Source: an uncultured Collinsella sp. (GTDB lineage Bacteria > Actinomycetota > Coriobacteriia > Coriobacteriales > Coriobacteriaceae). Taken from it: DNA of 64,000 nucleotides. Positions 45,062 to 52,971 of the stretch are shown in pieces. A program made the translations under genes and the position numbers. The stretch lies in the NCBI GenBank assembly GCA_902495545.1, contig CABUXM010000001.1:1-64000 (forward strand), written 5' to 3'. Position 1 is the first letter of the stretch. Each line of letters starts with the position of its first letter. The notes under the pieces were generated by a model, which saw nothing but the letters and a program-made list of their open reading frames with translations, made no database searches and was not told the DNA's origin.

Positions 45062-46417
45062 TTAGTCCTCGTCTTCTTGGTCTGCGAGAAGGCTTGCGGA
45101 CGTGAGTCCCAAGATTTCATCGGCTTGGTCGGCATCTTCCAGCGCGTCGATGTCCTTGAGCTTGCGCTCCATAACGTTGGTGCGCGTGGTGATGATGCCC
45201 TCGACCGTTTTGCCCGCGGTCTCGATCTGCTGCTGGGCGCGGCGCAGCGCCTTTTGATAGCGCGGCAGCTCGGCCTTGACAGCGGAGAGCACGCGCAGCA
45301 CGTCATCGGTGCGTTTTTGCAGCTTAAACGTTTGGTAACTCATCTGCAAGCTGTTGAGAATGGCCGCCATGGTGCTAGGGCCGGCAACGTTGACGTGATA
45401 GTCGCGGCCCAGGGTCTCGATAAGCCCGGGGCGGCTGACGATCTCAGCGTACAGCCCCTCAAACGGCACGAACATGAGGCCAAAGTTGGTCGTTGCCGGC
45501 ACACTCAGGTACTTTTCGCAGATGTCCTTAGCCTCGCGCTTCACCATCATATCGAGCGTCTTGCGTGCGGCGGCGACGGCCTCAGCATCGCCCGACTCCT
45601 GTGCGTCGAGCAAGTGCTCGTACGCGTCGCCCGGAAACTTGGAGTCAATCGGCAGCAGCACGGGGTCGCCCTCGTCCACCGGCAGCTTGACGGCAAACTC
45701 AACGCGCTCCGAGGCGCCGGGCTTGGTGGCGACGTTTTCCAGATACTGGTCGGATGTAAGGATGTCCGCCAGAATTGCACCCAGCTGCACCTCGCCCAAA
45801 ATGCCACGCGCCTTCACATTGCCCAGCACGCGCTTAAGATCGCCCACTCCGGTGGCGATGGATTGCATGTCGCCCAATCCCTTGTACACGGCCTCGAGCT
45901 GGTCGCTCACCTGCTTAAACGATGCAGACAGGCGATCGTTGAGCGTACGGGAGAGCTTCTCGTCCACCGTCGCGCGCATCTGATCGAGCTGCACGTTGTT
46001 GTCCTTGCGGATGGCGCCCAGCTGGACATCGACCGTCTCGCGCACCTTGTCCAGGCGATGCTCGATGCCCTCGCGATTGGCGCCGAGCTGTTGGGCCGTC
46101 TCGCGGCGCAGGTCATCCATCCGGTCACCAGCTTGCGAAAACTCACGTGCGATGGTCAGGTAACGTTGCTGCTCCACGGCCGCATCGGTCGTCTGCTGCT
46201 GCGCGATGGCATTGGCCGTGCGGCGGGTTTCGGCCAGCGCGACGTTCAGGGCATCGAGCGCGTTGTTGGCCTGCTCGAGTGCTGCCAGCGTTTCCGCGCT
46301 ACTGTCGCCACGCTCCCGCAGCTCGGCACGCAGGCTCTTGAGCTGGAGGGCGCAAGCCACAGCAGCCCCCACCGCCACCAAGGCGATCACAACAAGCACA
46401 ATATCAATAGCAGACAT
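45062..46417 (-). CDS. rmuC: RmuC-family protein
   Basis: 451 residues. An N-terminal membrane anchor (DIVLVVIALVAVGAAVACALQ), a long coiled coil (~30-180) and the RmuC nuclease-like domain (KARGILGEVQLGAILADIL, LLPIDSKFPGDAYEHLL, GLMFVPFEGLYAEIV). It limits DNA rearrangements during recombination. The start at 46417 follows GGAG. Confidence 0.92.
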   Translation of the reverse strand: MSAIDIVLVVIALVAVGAAVACALQLKSLRAELRERGDSSAETLAALEQANNALDALNVALAETRRTANAIAQQQTTDAAVEQQRYLTIAREFSQAGDRMDDLRRETAQQLGANREGIEHRLDKVRETVDVQLGAIRKDNNVQLDQMRATVDEKLSRTLNDRLSASFKQVSDQLEAVYKGLGDMQSIATGVGDLKRVLGNVKARGILGEVQLGAILADILTSDQYLENVATKPGASERVEFAVKLPVDEGDPVLLPIDSKFPGDAYEHLLDAQESGDAEAVAAARKTLDMMVKREAKDICEKYLSVPATTNFGLMFVPFEGLYAEIVSRPGLIETLGRDYHVNVAGPSTMAAILNSLQMSYQTFKLQKRTDDVLRVLSAVKAELPRYQKALRRAQQQIETAGKTVEGIITTRTNVMERKLKDIDALEDADQADEILGLTSASLLADQEDED

Positions 46418-46468
46418 AAACTCCGCCCAACAAACCCAATCGAGCACCAATCAAAACCGCGATCAATC

Positions 46469-47032
46469 TTACCCCGCCACACACACCGGGCGCCCGGCCC
46501 CTTCTTGGGCGCCCCTCTCCTCCGCATATTCCATAATGCGGCGCGCCGTTTTCCTGCTCACCTTTGAGTCATCGCCGGCCAAGTATGCGTATACGTTTCC
46601 TTTATTCAGGCGCAGAGCACGGCAGAGGCCATAGCGCGTTACACCCGATTCCTCCAATGCTTCCAGCGTTTTCTTTCTCATCAGGGCGTTCACCCTTCTA
46701 TCGGCCGCCGGCTTTTCCTTCACCGCTCTATACGCACGCCAAACGTTGGCATAACGATTAGGGAGCTCACTTTTGGCGCATAGAGACGCCATGCTACCCG
46801 CTTGGCCGTACAAGGATAAAACGTCTCGGTAGTCCTGTTCCATCCACGAGCCCTCGGATAAGCCCAGAACGTATTCGGCTTTTCCTTGCGCCAAAGCGAG
46901 CAAAAACAGAGGCTCCGCCACGCGCGGCGCATCCGTCGTCGCCTGCTCAACCAATTTTCTAAAACTCAGCGACTGCTGTCCGGATAGCTCTCGGCAATAG
47001 CCTTTTAAGAATCCCTCAAAGGTCAGATTCAA
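46469..47032 (-). CDS. HTH-containing partner of a nucleotidyltransferase (antitoxin-like)
   Basis: 187 residues, mostly helical. The C-terminal ~55 residues contain a helix-turn-helix-like segment (GVTRYGLCRALRLNKGNVYAYL). The start is a TTG at 47032 with AAGGAGG 7 bases upstream; it overlaps the stop of the nucleotidyltransferase gene by 4 bases (TTGA), so it is translationally coupled. I do not recognise the N-terminal part. With its partner it resembles AbiE/MNT-type toxin-antitoxin modules, but that role is inferred. Confidence 0.6.
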   Translation of the reverse strand: MNLTFEGFLKGYCRELSGQQSLSFRKLVEQATTDAPRVAEPLFLLALAQGKAEYVLGLSEGSWMEQDYRDVLSLYGQAGSMASLCAKSELPNRYANVWRAYRAVKEKPAADRRVNALMRKKTLEALEESGVTRYGLCRALRLNKGNVYAYLAGDDSKVSRKTARRIMEYAEERGAQEGAGRPVCVAG

Positions 47033-47559
47033 CCGAGCACCTCCTTTTTGTATTGCCTGTATGCACAGACCATCTCTTGATAACTCCGCTCCGAAGGCGA
47101 CGACGCCAGTGCTTCTCCCTCGTCGAATATAAGCCGTTCGAGCAGCCCCCAATCAAGTCGGTCGACGAATGCCTGACTATGAAGATCGATGATGTCGTTC
47201 GGACGGTAGGCATAGAGCTTCATTACCGCCAGGTCCTCCAAGGATGGCGTAAAGTACCTGATAAAGCGCGCCCCAATATCCAAGGGAATCAAACGATCTT
47301 CGTAATTGAACGGCATCTGATTACAATATGCCACCGCCATACCATTCACCTCGGGGTATCGAGCTATGATCTCGCGGAGGCACCTGTCTGCCTCAAACAC
47401 ATCAATGTCATGTGTAACCGAACGATTCGTCACATCGTTTAGCATGAAGGCGCTTCCTCCCACCAATACAACGCTCGGCCTGTCGTCTCTTGGACCTATT
47501 TCCAGCTCTGCCTCTTCGTCAATGCCCAACAGAGTCTGCTCTAAATCCTGCTTATACAT
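47029..47559 (-). CDS. Nucleotidyltransferase-fold protein (DUF6036-like)
   Basis: A 176-residue protein. VVLVGGSAFMLND followed by THDIDVF gives the GGS...D-x-D pattern of a minimal nucleotidyltransferase active site, and YFTPSLEDLAVMKLYAYRPNDIIDL is the typical following helix region. AGGA precedes the ATG. First gene of a two-gene unit with the HTH protein. Confidence 0.7.
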   Translation of the reverse strand: MYKQDLEQTLLGIDEEAELEIGPRDDRPSVVLVGGSAFMLNDVTNRSVTHDIDVFEADRCLREIIARYPEVNGMAVAYCNQMPFNYEDRLIPLDIGARFIRYFTPSLEDLAVMKLYAYRPNDIIDLHSQAFVDRLDWGLLERLIFDEGEALASSPSERSYQEMVCAYRQYKKEVLG

Positions 47560-47620
47560 ATCAAATCCTGTTATTATTCATCTACAATAATACTATTCAG
47601 TCGCACGATAGGGCCCGTAA

Positions 47621-47658
47621 GATGCAAGGATTCCACTCGTGGCGATAATCCTTGCATC
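47621..47658. repeat. Perfect 12-bp hairpin
   Basis: GATGCAAGGATT / AATCCTTGCATC with a 14-base loop, between the nucleotidyltransferase start and the membrane-protein stop. No T-run. Confidence 0.7.
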
Positions 47659-47682
47659 CAAGAAGACCAATGGTGGCAAACG

Positions 47683-48117
47683 TCAGCCTTCCCAACCGAC
47701 CTGGATGGTTGTCATGACATCGCCTAGGCGCTGGCCGAGGGCTGACAGATGTTGGAGCACTTCGCTGGGCGAAGCACCGTTAAGAATGCAGGTGAGCGCA
47801 TACGACGCCAGAAAGATGACTGCAAGCCCCAGCGGGATGAGCACGATCATCGCCAAGGTGCGCAGGCGCTGGCCCACGCGGCGACGACGCGCACGACGCT
47901 TGTCGAACGCGAGCTCCTGCGCATATGAATCTTGCTGTACGGAATAGGCCTCTGGTGCCGATTCGCACCCGGGCACAGCTGCGGGTACAGCAGCGGGCAC
48001 GACATTCTGCGCAAAGGGCTGGACTGCCGCCCCTTGCATTTGCATCTCCATGAGTCGTTGCTGCTGACGCAGCATGCGCTCGGCTTGTTGCTGCGGAGTC
48101 TCAAGAAACAGATCCAT
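47683..48117 (-). CDS. Small single-pass membrane protein
   Basis: 144 residues. A Gln/Met-rich N-terminal coiled region (TPQQQAERMLRQQQRLMEMQ), an Arg-rich stretch (DKRRARRRRVGQRLR) and one membrane helix (LAMIVLIPLGLAVIFLASYAL) near residue 95. The start at 48117 follows GGAGG by 6 bases. No recognised family. Confidence 0.6.
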   Translation of the reverse strand: MDLFLETPQQQAERMLRQQQRLMEMQMQGAAVQPFAQNVVPAAVPAAVPGCESAPEAYSVQQDSYAQELAFDKRRARRRRVGQRLRTLAMIVLIPLGLAVIFLASYALTCILNGASPSEVLQHLSALGQRLGDVMTTIQVGWEG

Positions 48118-48375
48118 GCTGGCCTCCAAAATCGGAGCATTCGACGCTTACGACCAGCATCCCGCACCGCCATGACCGCGACAACGCAATCGCCGGCAAT
48201 AGCCACAAAGTTTCTTTTGCTCAAAAGTTGTCGAAAAGCTCAACAACTCCCCTACCAGCACTTTCTCTGAGCTTTTTTCGCCAGCAATCTTTTGGCCTTC
48301 CACCCTTACGCCAACTGACCAAAATCTAACCAAAAGCTTGACGAAAATTGTGGAGACCGGGACCCCACACAAAAA
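48118..48375. other. Intergenic region
   Basis: No gene is supported here; short open frames lack ribosome sites. It should include the promoter of the 47683 gene. Confidence 0.5.
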
Positions 48376-48398
48376 GTGCCGCCCCAAAGGGGCGGCAC
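48376..48398 (-). terminator. Terminator downstream of the 48581 gene
   Basis: GTGCCGCCCC / GGGGCGGCAC stem, then CTTTTTGTG on the minus strand. The same stem recurs at 49311. Confidence 0.85.
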
Positions 48399-48440
48399 AC
48401 AAACCAATCTATTAGCCAAAACTCGTTGGCAAGCCCGCGT

Positions 48441-48526
48441 CGTCAGACCCGCGGCGCATGCCTTTGCCTCGCGCGACTCTGCGAAGCCGTGAGCGAGAGG
48501 GAAAGGGATGCGCCGCGGGTCTGACG
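48441..48526. ncRNA. Conserved-loop hairpin element X
   Basis: A perfect 19-bp outer stem (48441-48459 with 48508-48526) continues into an inner stem (CCTTTgCCTC with its partner) capped by the loop GACTCTGCGAAGCCGTGA. Element Y has the same loop except one base and different, still complementary stems. On the minus strand it lies between the 48581 gene and its terminator, i.e. in the 3' UTR. Confidence 0.6.
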
Positions 48527-48580
48527 TCCGGAGCGGTGAAACCAGCAGTTGCCCTGCGCTCCGTGGTCGGTGAGGACAGA

Positions 48581-49213
48581 CTACATGCCCGCGAGACCGC
48601 GGGCGGCGGTGGCGCATATAAACGCCAAGGCTAGAATCACGAGCGAGCCCGCAATGTCTGCCAGCACGCCCATTGCACGACGCTCAGACAGCCAGCTCTC
48701 AAAGTGCGGGGCAACGTTGCGCCAAACACGCCACAGCAAGATGCCCATACCGATGACGCCCGGGATATTGAGCAGTAGGATCTCGGAGCACAAAAGACCG
48801 ATCAGGTTGCCGGCGGCAAAACCAGCGTCGCCCTCGCAGTATTTGCGATAAATCATGTACAACATGTACGCCACAAACGGCTGCAGGCACGCAGAGATAA
48901 ACGTAACCACCATCGAGGGGTCCTGAGATAAGACATCGGTAAGTTTATCGACACTCGTGGCATCTTTCGAAGCCAAGAACAAGCCAATGACCACCACGGG
49001 CACCACGCCCAAGATAACCTCGACCAGAGTAAACAACTTAGCAGTCAGATCCTCGCTAGCCGTATTGAGGTGAGGCGCCCACTCAGGATGAGCATGCGCG
49101 CCGACCTTCTTGTCCTTCTCGGCACGATCGGCCTTTTTACCCTCGGCAACCCGACGACCAGGATCCTTGCGAGTCCCCGCCGCAGCAACCCGAGCCCGAG
49201 ACTTCTTACCCAT
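48581..49213 (-). CDS. Multi-pass membrane protein of unknown function
   Basis: About 210 residues. A Lys/Arg-rich soluble N-terminus (~60 residues, GKKSRARVAAAGTRKDPGRR) is followed by four or five membrane helices (LFTLVEVILGVVPVVVIGLFLA, MVVTFISACLQPFVAYMLYMI, LIGLLCSEILLLNIPGVIG, GVLADIAGSLVILALAFICA). The ribosome site before 49213 is weak. Not recognised. Confidence 0.65.
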   Translation of the reverse strand: MGKKSRARVAAAGTRKDPGRRVAEGKKADRAEKDKKVGAHAHPEWAPHLNTASEDLTAKLFTLVEVILGVVPVVVIGLFLASKDATSVDKLTDVLSQDPSMVVTFISACLQPFVAYMLYMIYRKYCEGDAGFAAGNLIGLLCSEILLLNIPGVIGMGILLWRVWRNVAPHFESWLSERRAMGVLADIAGSLVILALAFICATAARGLAGM

Positions 49214-49310
49214 AAAAAACACCCCATCAGGTAGTAGATAAACTAAAAGTCGCTACCCAGTGTACCCCACCCATGAACGGTGCCGTCCCAACCAACCCCC
49301 ATACAAAAAC

Positions 49311-49334
49311 GTGCCGCCCCTATCGGGGCGGCAC
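49311..49334 (-). terminator. Terminator of rubrerythrin gene
   Basis: GTGCCGCCCC / GGGGCGGCAC stem with loop GATA (minus strand), then GTTTTTG. Nearly identical to the terminator at 48376. Confidence 0.88.
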
Positions 49335-49381
49335 ACAAACTTCTTATCAGCTTTTCTGTAGCGAGCACGCGACGACCCAAA

Positions 49382-49466
49382 GCGGGCCGGGAGGGCCGGA
49401 CTACCTTCCCTCAACGCGACCCTGCGAAGCCGTGAGCGGGGAGGGAAGGCGATCCGGCCTCCCGCC
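49382..49466. ncRNA. Conserved-loop hairpin element Y
   Basis: Outer stem GGGCCGGGAGGGCCGGA with TCCGGCCTCCCGCCC (two single-base bulges), inner perfect 9-bp stem CCTTCCCTC / GAGGGAAGG, a 2-base internal loop, CGC/GCG and the loop GACCCTGCGAAGCCGTGA. On the minus strand it lies between the rubrerythrin stop and its terminator. Confidence 0.6.
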
Positions 49467-49495
49467 CTGCGCTCCGCAGCAGCCAGCGCCAAGCG

Positions 49496-50035
49496 CTAGT
49501 AGTTCACCACCTGCTCCTCAAAGTACGCCTTCGGGTGGTTACACACCGGGCACACCTCAGGCGCCTCAGCACCAACGTGCAGGTGCCCGCAGTTCAGGCA
49601 CTTCCACACCTTTACGCCCTCACGCTCAAACACCTCGCCCGACTCGATGCGCTCGACGAGTTTGTTGTAGCGCTCCTCGTGGGCCTTCTCGACGGCGGCG
49701 ACGCCACGGAACTTCTCGGCGATCTCGGCAAAGCCCTCCTCCTCGGCGGTCTTGGCGAACTCGTCGTACATCGTGGTCCACTCGTAGTTCTCGCCCGCGG
49801 CGGCGTCACGCAGGTTGTCCAGAGTGCCCGGAACGGCGCCGTCGTGCAGATACTTAAACCACAGCTTGGCGTGCTCGGACTCGTTGCCCGCCGTCTCGGC
49901 AAAGATATTCGAGATCTGAACGTAGCCGTCCTTTTTGGCCTTGGATGCATAGTAGCGATACTTGGTGTGTGCCTGGGACTCACCGGCAAAAGCAGTCTCG
50001 AGGTTCTTCTTGGTCTGAGAGTTCTCAAAATCCAT
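49496..50035 (-). CDS. Rubrerythrin
   Basis: A 179-residue non-haem iron peroxidase protecting anaerobes from hydrogen peroxide. The ferritin-like diiron domain is seen in [33 protein letters not shown] and [13 protein letters not shown]. The C-terminal rubredoxin domain has CLNCG and [11 protein letters not shown]. The start at 50035 follows AAGGGA; the upstream frame is not needed. Confidence 0.95.
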   Translation of the reverse strand: MDFENSQTKKNLETAFAGESQAHTKYRYYASKAKKDGYVQISNIFAETAGNESEHAKLWFKYLHDGAVPGTLDNLRDAAAGENYEWTTMYDEFAKTAEEEGFAEIAEKFRGVAAVEKAHEERYNKLVERIESGEVFEREGVKVWKCLNCGHLHVGAEAPEVCPVCNHPKAYFEEQVVNY

Positions 50036-50149
50036 AGGTGTACTTCCCTTCAACACGTGCCGCCCATAGGCTTTGAGCGACCTTGTCTTTAGGATGCCCT
50101 CAAGCCGCGAATTTAAACCTTACAATCCCGTTCTTCAGATTTGAGCGGG

Positions 50150-51055
50150 CTACACACTCAACCAGCAATCGCCCTCGGCTCGGCAAAAGCCCTCGCGCTC
50201 CAGGTCAGCTAGAATGCCCGCGATCAAGTCGCACTCGACCGGCCCGCGACCGGCTGCCGCTTCCATCTCGTTAACGCCCACCACGGCATCAGCAAGCGTA
50301 ATCCCCGCCGGCTGCCCATCGCGCGCTGCCAACAACATACGCACGATATGCGCGCGCTTTTGGCGGCGCGAGCCCTCAAACTTGGACTGACGACTATAGC
50401 CCGCCGACCGCCTGGACGGATTGGGCAGTGTCTTTTTAAGATACGCGCCGTAATCCAGCAATGCGTAATACCACGCGCGCGGCGTGTCGGCATCGTCTTG
50501 AGGCGCGGCAAAGGGCGCGATCTCGTCCGCCGCCGCACCGGGGGCCGCCGGACAGGCAGTTTGGATCAGCGGCACCAGTTCACGATCGGGAACGGCCGGC
50601 ACATCGGGAAAGAAATGATGCAAAAAGACCGTGCGCACATTGGTCTCCAAATACACGCCCGGAAGATCGAATGCAAACGAACGGATGCCCTGCGCCGTTG
50701 CCGGGCCAATGCCGGGCAGAGCGACCAAGTCACGCGTCTCGCGCGGAAACTCCCCATCCCAGTCCTCTACAACGCACTGTGCAGCCCTGTGAAGCGCCAA
50801 GGCGCGGCGATTATAGCCCATCCCCTGCCACGCATCCAAGACATCGGAAGGGACAGCCTGAGCGAGCGCCTGAACAGTCGGAAAGCGATCGAGCCACGCC
50901 GGCATACGCGTCTCCACGCGCGGCACCTGCGTCTGCTGCAGCATGACCTCGGAGAGCCAGATGATATACGGGTCGCGCGTTCGGCGCCACGGAAGGTCGC
51001 GATAACGCAAGACCCCTTCCGAACGAATCATCGAACGAAAGGGGTCCTGAATCAT
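50150..51055 (-). CDS. MutY-like adenine glycosylase without an iron-sulfur cluster
   Basis: A 301-residue HhH-GPD DNA glycosylase. SEVMLQQTQV carries the MutY-type catalytic Glu36 and ALPGIGPATAQGIRSF is the HhH. The four-cysteine cluster that normally follows LLDYGA is absent, and there is no C-terminal NUDIX-like domain. The residue that is usually the catalytic Asp is Glu137 in YLETNVRTVF. This matches the described clusterless MutY group. Likely excises adenine opposite 8-oxoguanine. AAGGAG precedes the ATG. Confidence 0.85.
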   Translation of the reverse strand: MIQDPFRSMIRSEGVLRYRDLPWRRTRDPYIIWLSEVMLQQTQVPRVETRMPAWLDRFPTVQALAQAVPSDVLDAWQGMGYNRRALALHRAAQCVVEDWDGEFPRETRDLVALPGIGPATAQGIRSFAFDLPGVYLETNVRTVFLHHFFPDVPAVPDRELVPLIQTACPAAPGAAADEIAPFAAPQDDADTPRAWYYALLDYGAYLKKTLPNPSRRSAGYSRQSKFEGSRRQKRAHIVRMLLAARDGQPAGITLADAVVGVNEMEAAAGRGPVECDLIAGILADLEREGFCRAEGDCWLSV

Positions 51056-51076
51056 AGCTATACTCCTTATGCGGCG

Positions 51077-51562
51077 CTATTCCTCCCGGCAAGCGTACGC
51101 GCAGGCAGCGTACTCGGGAAACGCATCGCGATCGGCGAACTTGGGATCGACAGCCGGAAACTGGCGATGGGCGACGATATCGCCGAGCGAAACGGAATCG
51201 AGGTAGTCGCGCATCAACGCCTGGGCTCCGGCCCACAGGGGATGATAGCAGCACGCGCCCATGCGCGCACAGTCACCATCGGGGGCGGTGCAGTCGTTCA
51301 TAACCATAGGGCCCTGAACGGCCTCGACGACCTGGCGGATAGTGACGTCGTCCGGACTGACCTTGAGACGCATGCCACCGTGGACGCCACGCAGGCTCTC
51401 CACAATACCGGCCTGGACCAAACCGTGCTGAATCGAGCGGGCAAACGAATACGGAACATTGACCTCTTCGGCAGCGGTGCGAACAGAAAGCAAACGCTCC
51501 GGATCCTCAGCAAGCATCGCCAGCATACGAAGGGCGTAATCAGTCTTCCTCGATATGTCCAT
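51077..51562 (-). CDS. Rrf2-family transcriptional regulator
   Basis: 161 residues. An N-terminal winged helix (MDISRKTDYALRMLAML, VPYSFARSIQHGLVQAGIVESLRG) and a cysteine cluster (NDCTAPDGDCARMGACCYH) that probably binds an iron-sulfur cluster, as in RsrR/IscR-like sensors. The start at 51562 follows AAAGGGG. The MutY-like gene begins 22 bases downstream, so the two may be cotranscribed. Confidence 0.9.
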   Translation of the reverse strand: MDISRKTDYALRMLAMLAEDPERLLSVRTAAEEVNVPYSFARSIQHGLVQAGIVESLRGVHGGMRLKVSPDDVTIRQVVEAVQGPMVMNDCTAPDGDCARMGACCYHPLWAGAQALMRDYLDSVSLGDIVAHRQFPAVDPKFADRDAFPEYAACAYACREE

Positions 51563-51887
51563 TTTTCCCCTTTCAAGGAATACGAACAGCTCGAACGAGC
51601 TCCGGGGCCGAGCTTGTGTCGAGACGCTAAATGACCGCCAGGACATCCAAATGGTAAATCGGATATCCACTGAGTGCCGCGCTTGGAGCGAAATGCATCA
51701 GATGCGGCGCACAGTGCAATTTAGTATAACCTAACCCCCTGCCTCGTAGAACAGGTGTTGCGCAACAAAGCTGTTGTTCAGACAGATATACTTATTGGAT
51801 TTTACTTGCGTTCCCGAAGGCGCGAGGATTCTGGGCGAAGATGCACCAGGGCGATCGTTCTATCGAAGCAAAGTACATCAAACGCAA

Positions 51888-51913
51888 AAAGCCACGTCCG
51901 AAGACGTGGCTTT
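51888..51913 (-). terminator. Terminator of tRNA-Asp
   Basis: AAAGCCACGTC / GACGTGGCTTT stem with loop TTCG (minus strand) followed by TTTTTG. Confidence 0.88.
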
Positions 51914-51921
51914 AATTGCGT

Positions 51922-51999
<78 letters not shown>

Positions 52000-52045
52000 A
52001 GGCAGACGTTCGCGTTTGTTTCCGCTCGCGTGCGCTGCGGGGATT

Positions 52046-52075
52046 AGTATACACAGAAGTTTGTCTGGCGCGCAA
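52046..52075 (-). promoter_or_regulatory. Promoter of tRNA-Asp
   Basis: On the minus strand a -35 TTGCGC (52070-52075) and a -10 TATACT (52046-52051) are 18 bases apart, about 45 bases upstream of the tRNA. Confidence 0.65.
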
Positions 52076-52107
52076 CAACTTTTTTGAAAAATTTTTTGGG
52101 GCCATCC

Positions 52108-52250
52108 GGGAGGGCTTCCGGGGCTGAGGGCGGGGGTTAAGTTTGCTGCTCTACAGTCCTGCGCAAGACGGAAAGCACATTAAGTGCTTTCCTTTGCGTG
52201 CGGAACTCGCGACAAACTTAACCCCCGCCCTCAGCCCCGGAAGCCCTCCC
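52108..52250. repeat. Long inverted repeat with perfect 38-bp arms
   Basis: 52108-52145 and 52213-52250 are exact reverse complements. The 67-base loop contains a nested hairpin GGAAAGCAC / GTGCTTTCC. The gap between tRNA-Asp and the phosphoesterase gene (52000-52406) holds no gene. Confidence 0.9.
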
Positions 52251-52370
52251 TGCCGTCACTTTGTTCGAGCCGTTGTTGTTGCTCGCCGTTTCGCGGCTCG
52301 GCGGCCCCGTTCTCCGCGGCGGGGTTGTCTAAGGTTTTTGTTGAAGCTCGGCCATTGGCTCAAATGGAAA

Positions 52371-52398
52371 CGGGGGACGCATCTGCATCCCCCGTTTT
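52371..52398. terminator. Terminator of the phosphoesterase gene
   Basis: CGGGGGA / TCCCCCG stem; TTTTT follows on the plus strand and TTTCC on the minus strand. Confidence 0.7.
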
Positions 52399-52406
52399 TG
52401 TTGTGA

Positions 52407-52874
52407 TTACTCTAGGTCAATAAACTTAGTGCTTAGGATCTTGCCGTCTTTTACTAGCATTCTGGCCATGGTGGGGCCTCGGGTGCCTCTGGGGTAGCTG
52501 GCGCTGCCCGGGTTGAGGACTAAGCAACGGCCCACTTGGGCTTCTTTGGTTACGTGGGTGTGGCCGTTGATGGCTACGTCTACGGATCCCACCGGAAGGT
52601 CTTCGCGGTAGTGGGCTACGGCGAATTTAAGGCCTTCGTAGGTAAAGAGCGCAAGACGGTCTACATCGGGGCCGTAGTCGCGGTAGTAATCGTTGTTACC
52701 CAGTACGGCCCGCACGGGGGCGATGGTGCATAGGTGCTCGTAGTCCATCTCTGACGTGAGGTCGCCGGCGTGGATGATCAGGTCTGCGCCCTCAAGCTCA
52801 TCCAGGAGCGCAGGCGATAAATAGCCGTGGGTGTCCGAGATGATGTCGATACGCTTGGCGCTTGCACTGTTCAT
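52407..52874 (-). CDS. YfcE/MJ0936-type metallophosphoesterase
   Basis: 155 residues. The calcineurin-like motifs are all visible: SDTHG (Asp14, His16), IIHAGD, LGNND, and NGHTH near residue 110. Cytosolic phosphodiesterase or phosphatase of unspecified substrate. The start at 52874 follows AAGGGA. Confidence 0.9.
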   Translation of the reverse strand: MNSASAKRIDIISDTHGYLSPALLDELEGADLIIHAGDLTSEMDYEHLCTIAPVRAVLGNNDYYRDYGPDVDRLALFTYEGLKFAVAHYREDLPVGSVDVAINGHTHVTKEAQVGRCLVLNPGSASYPRGTRGPTMARMLVKDGKILSTKFIDLE

Positions 52875-52920
52875 GGGATCCCTTCCGCAAAAAAAACGAT
52901 TCGGCAGATACATACAAAAA

Positions 52921-52965
52921 GGCCCCACGGCTCCGCAGACGATGGGTCTACAGGGCTGCGGGGCC
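52921..52965 (-). terminator. Terminator of the first LytS/LytTR operon
   Basis: GGCCCC / GGGGCC closing stem with imperfect extension, followed on the minus strand by TTTTTG; just after the response-regulator stop. Confidence 0.75.
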
Positions 52966-52971
52966 AGTGTG

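Noticed and set aside
48148..48617. Minus-strand open frames of 84 and 103 codons
   Set aside because: They overlap the hairpin element X and the terminator, lack ribosome sites and resemble nothing known.
52108..52250. Insertion sequence ends
   Set aside because: The arms are perfect inverted repeats but enclose only 67 bases with no transposase and no visible target duplication.
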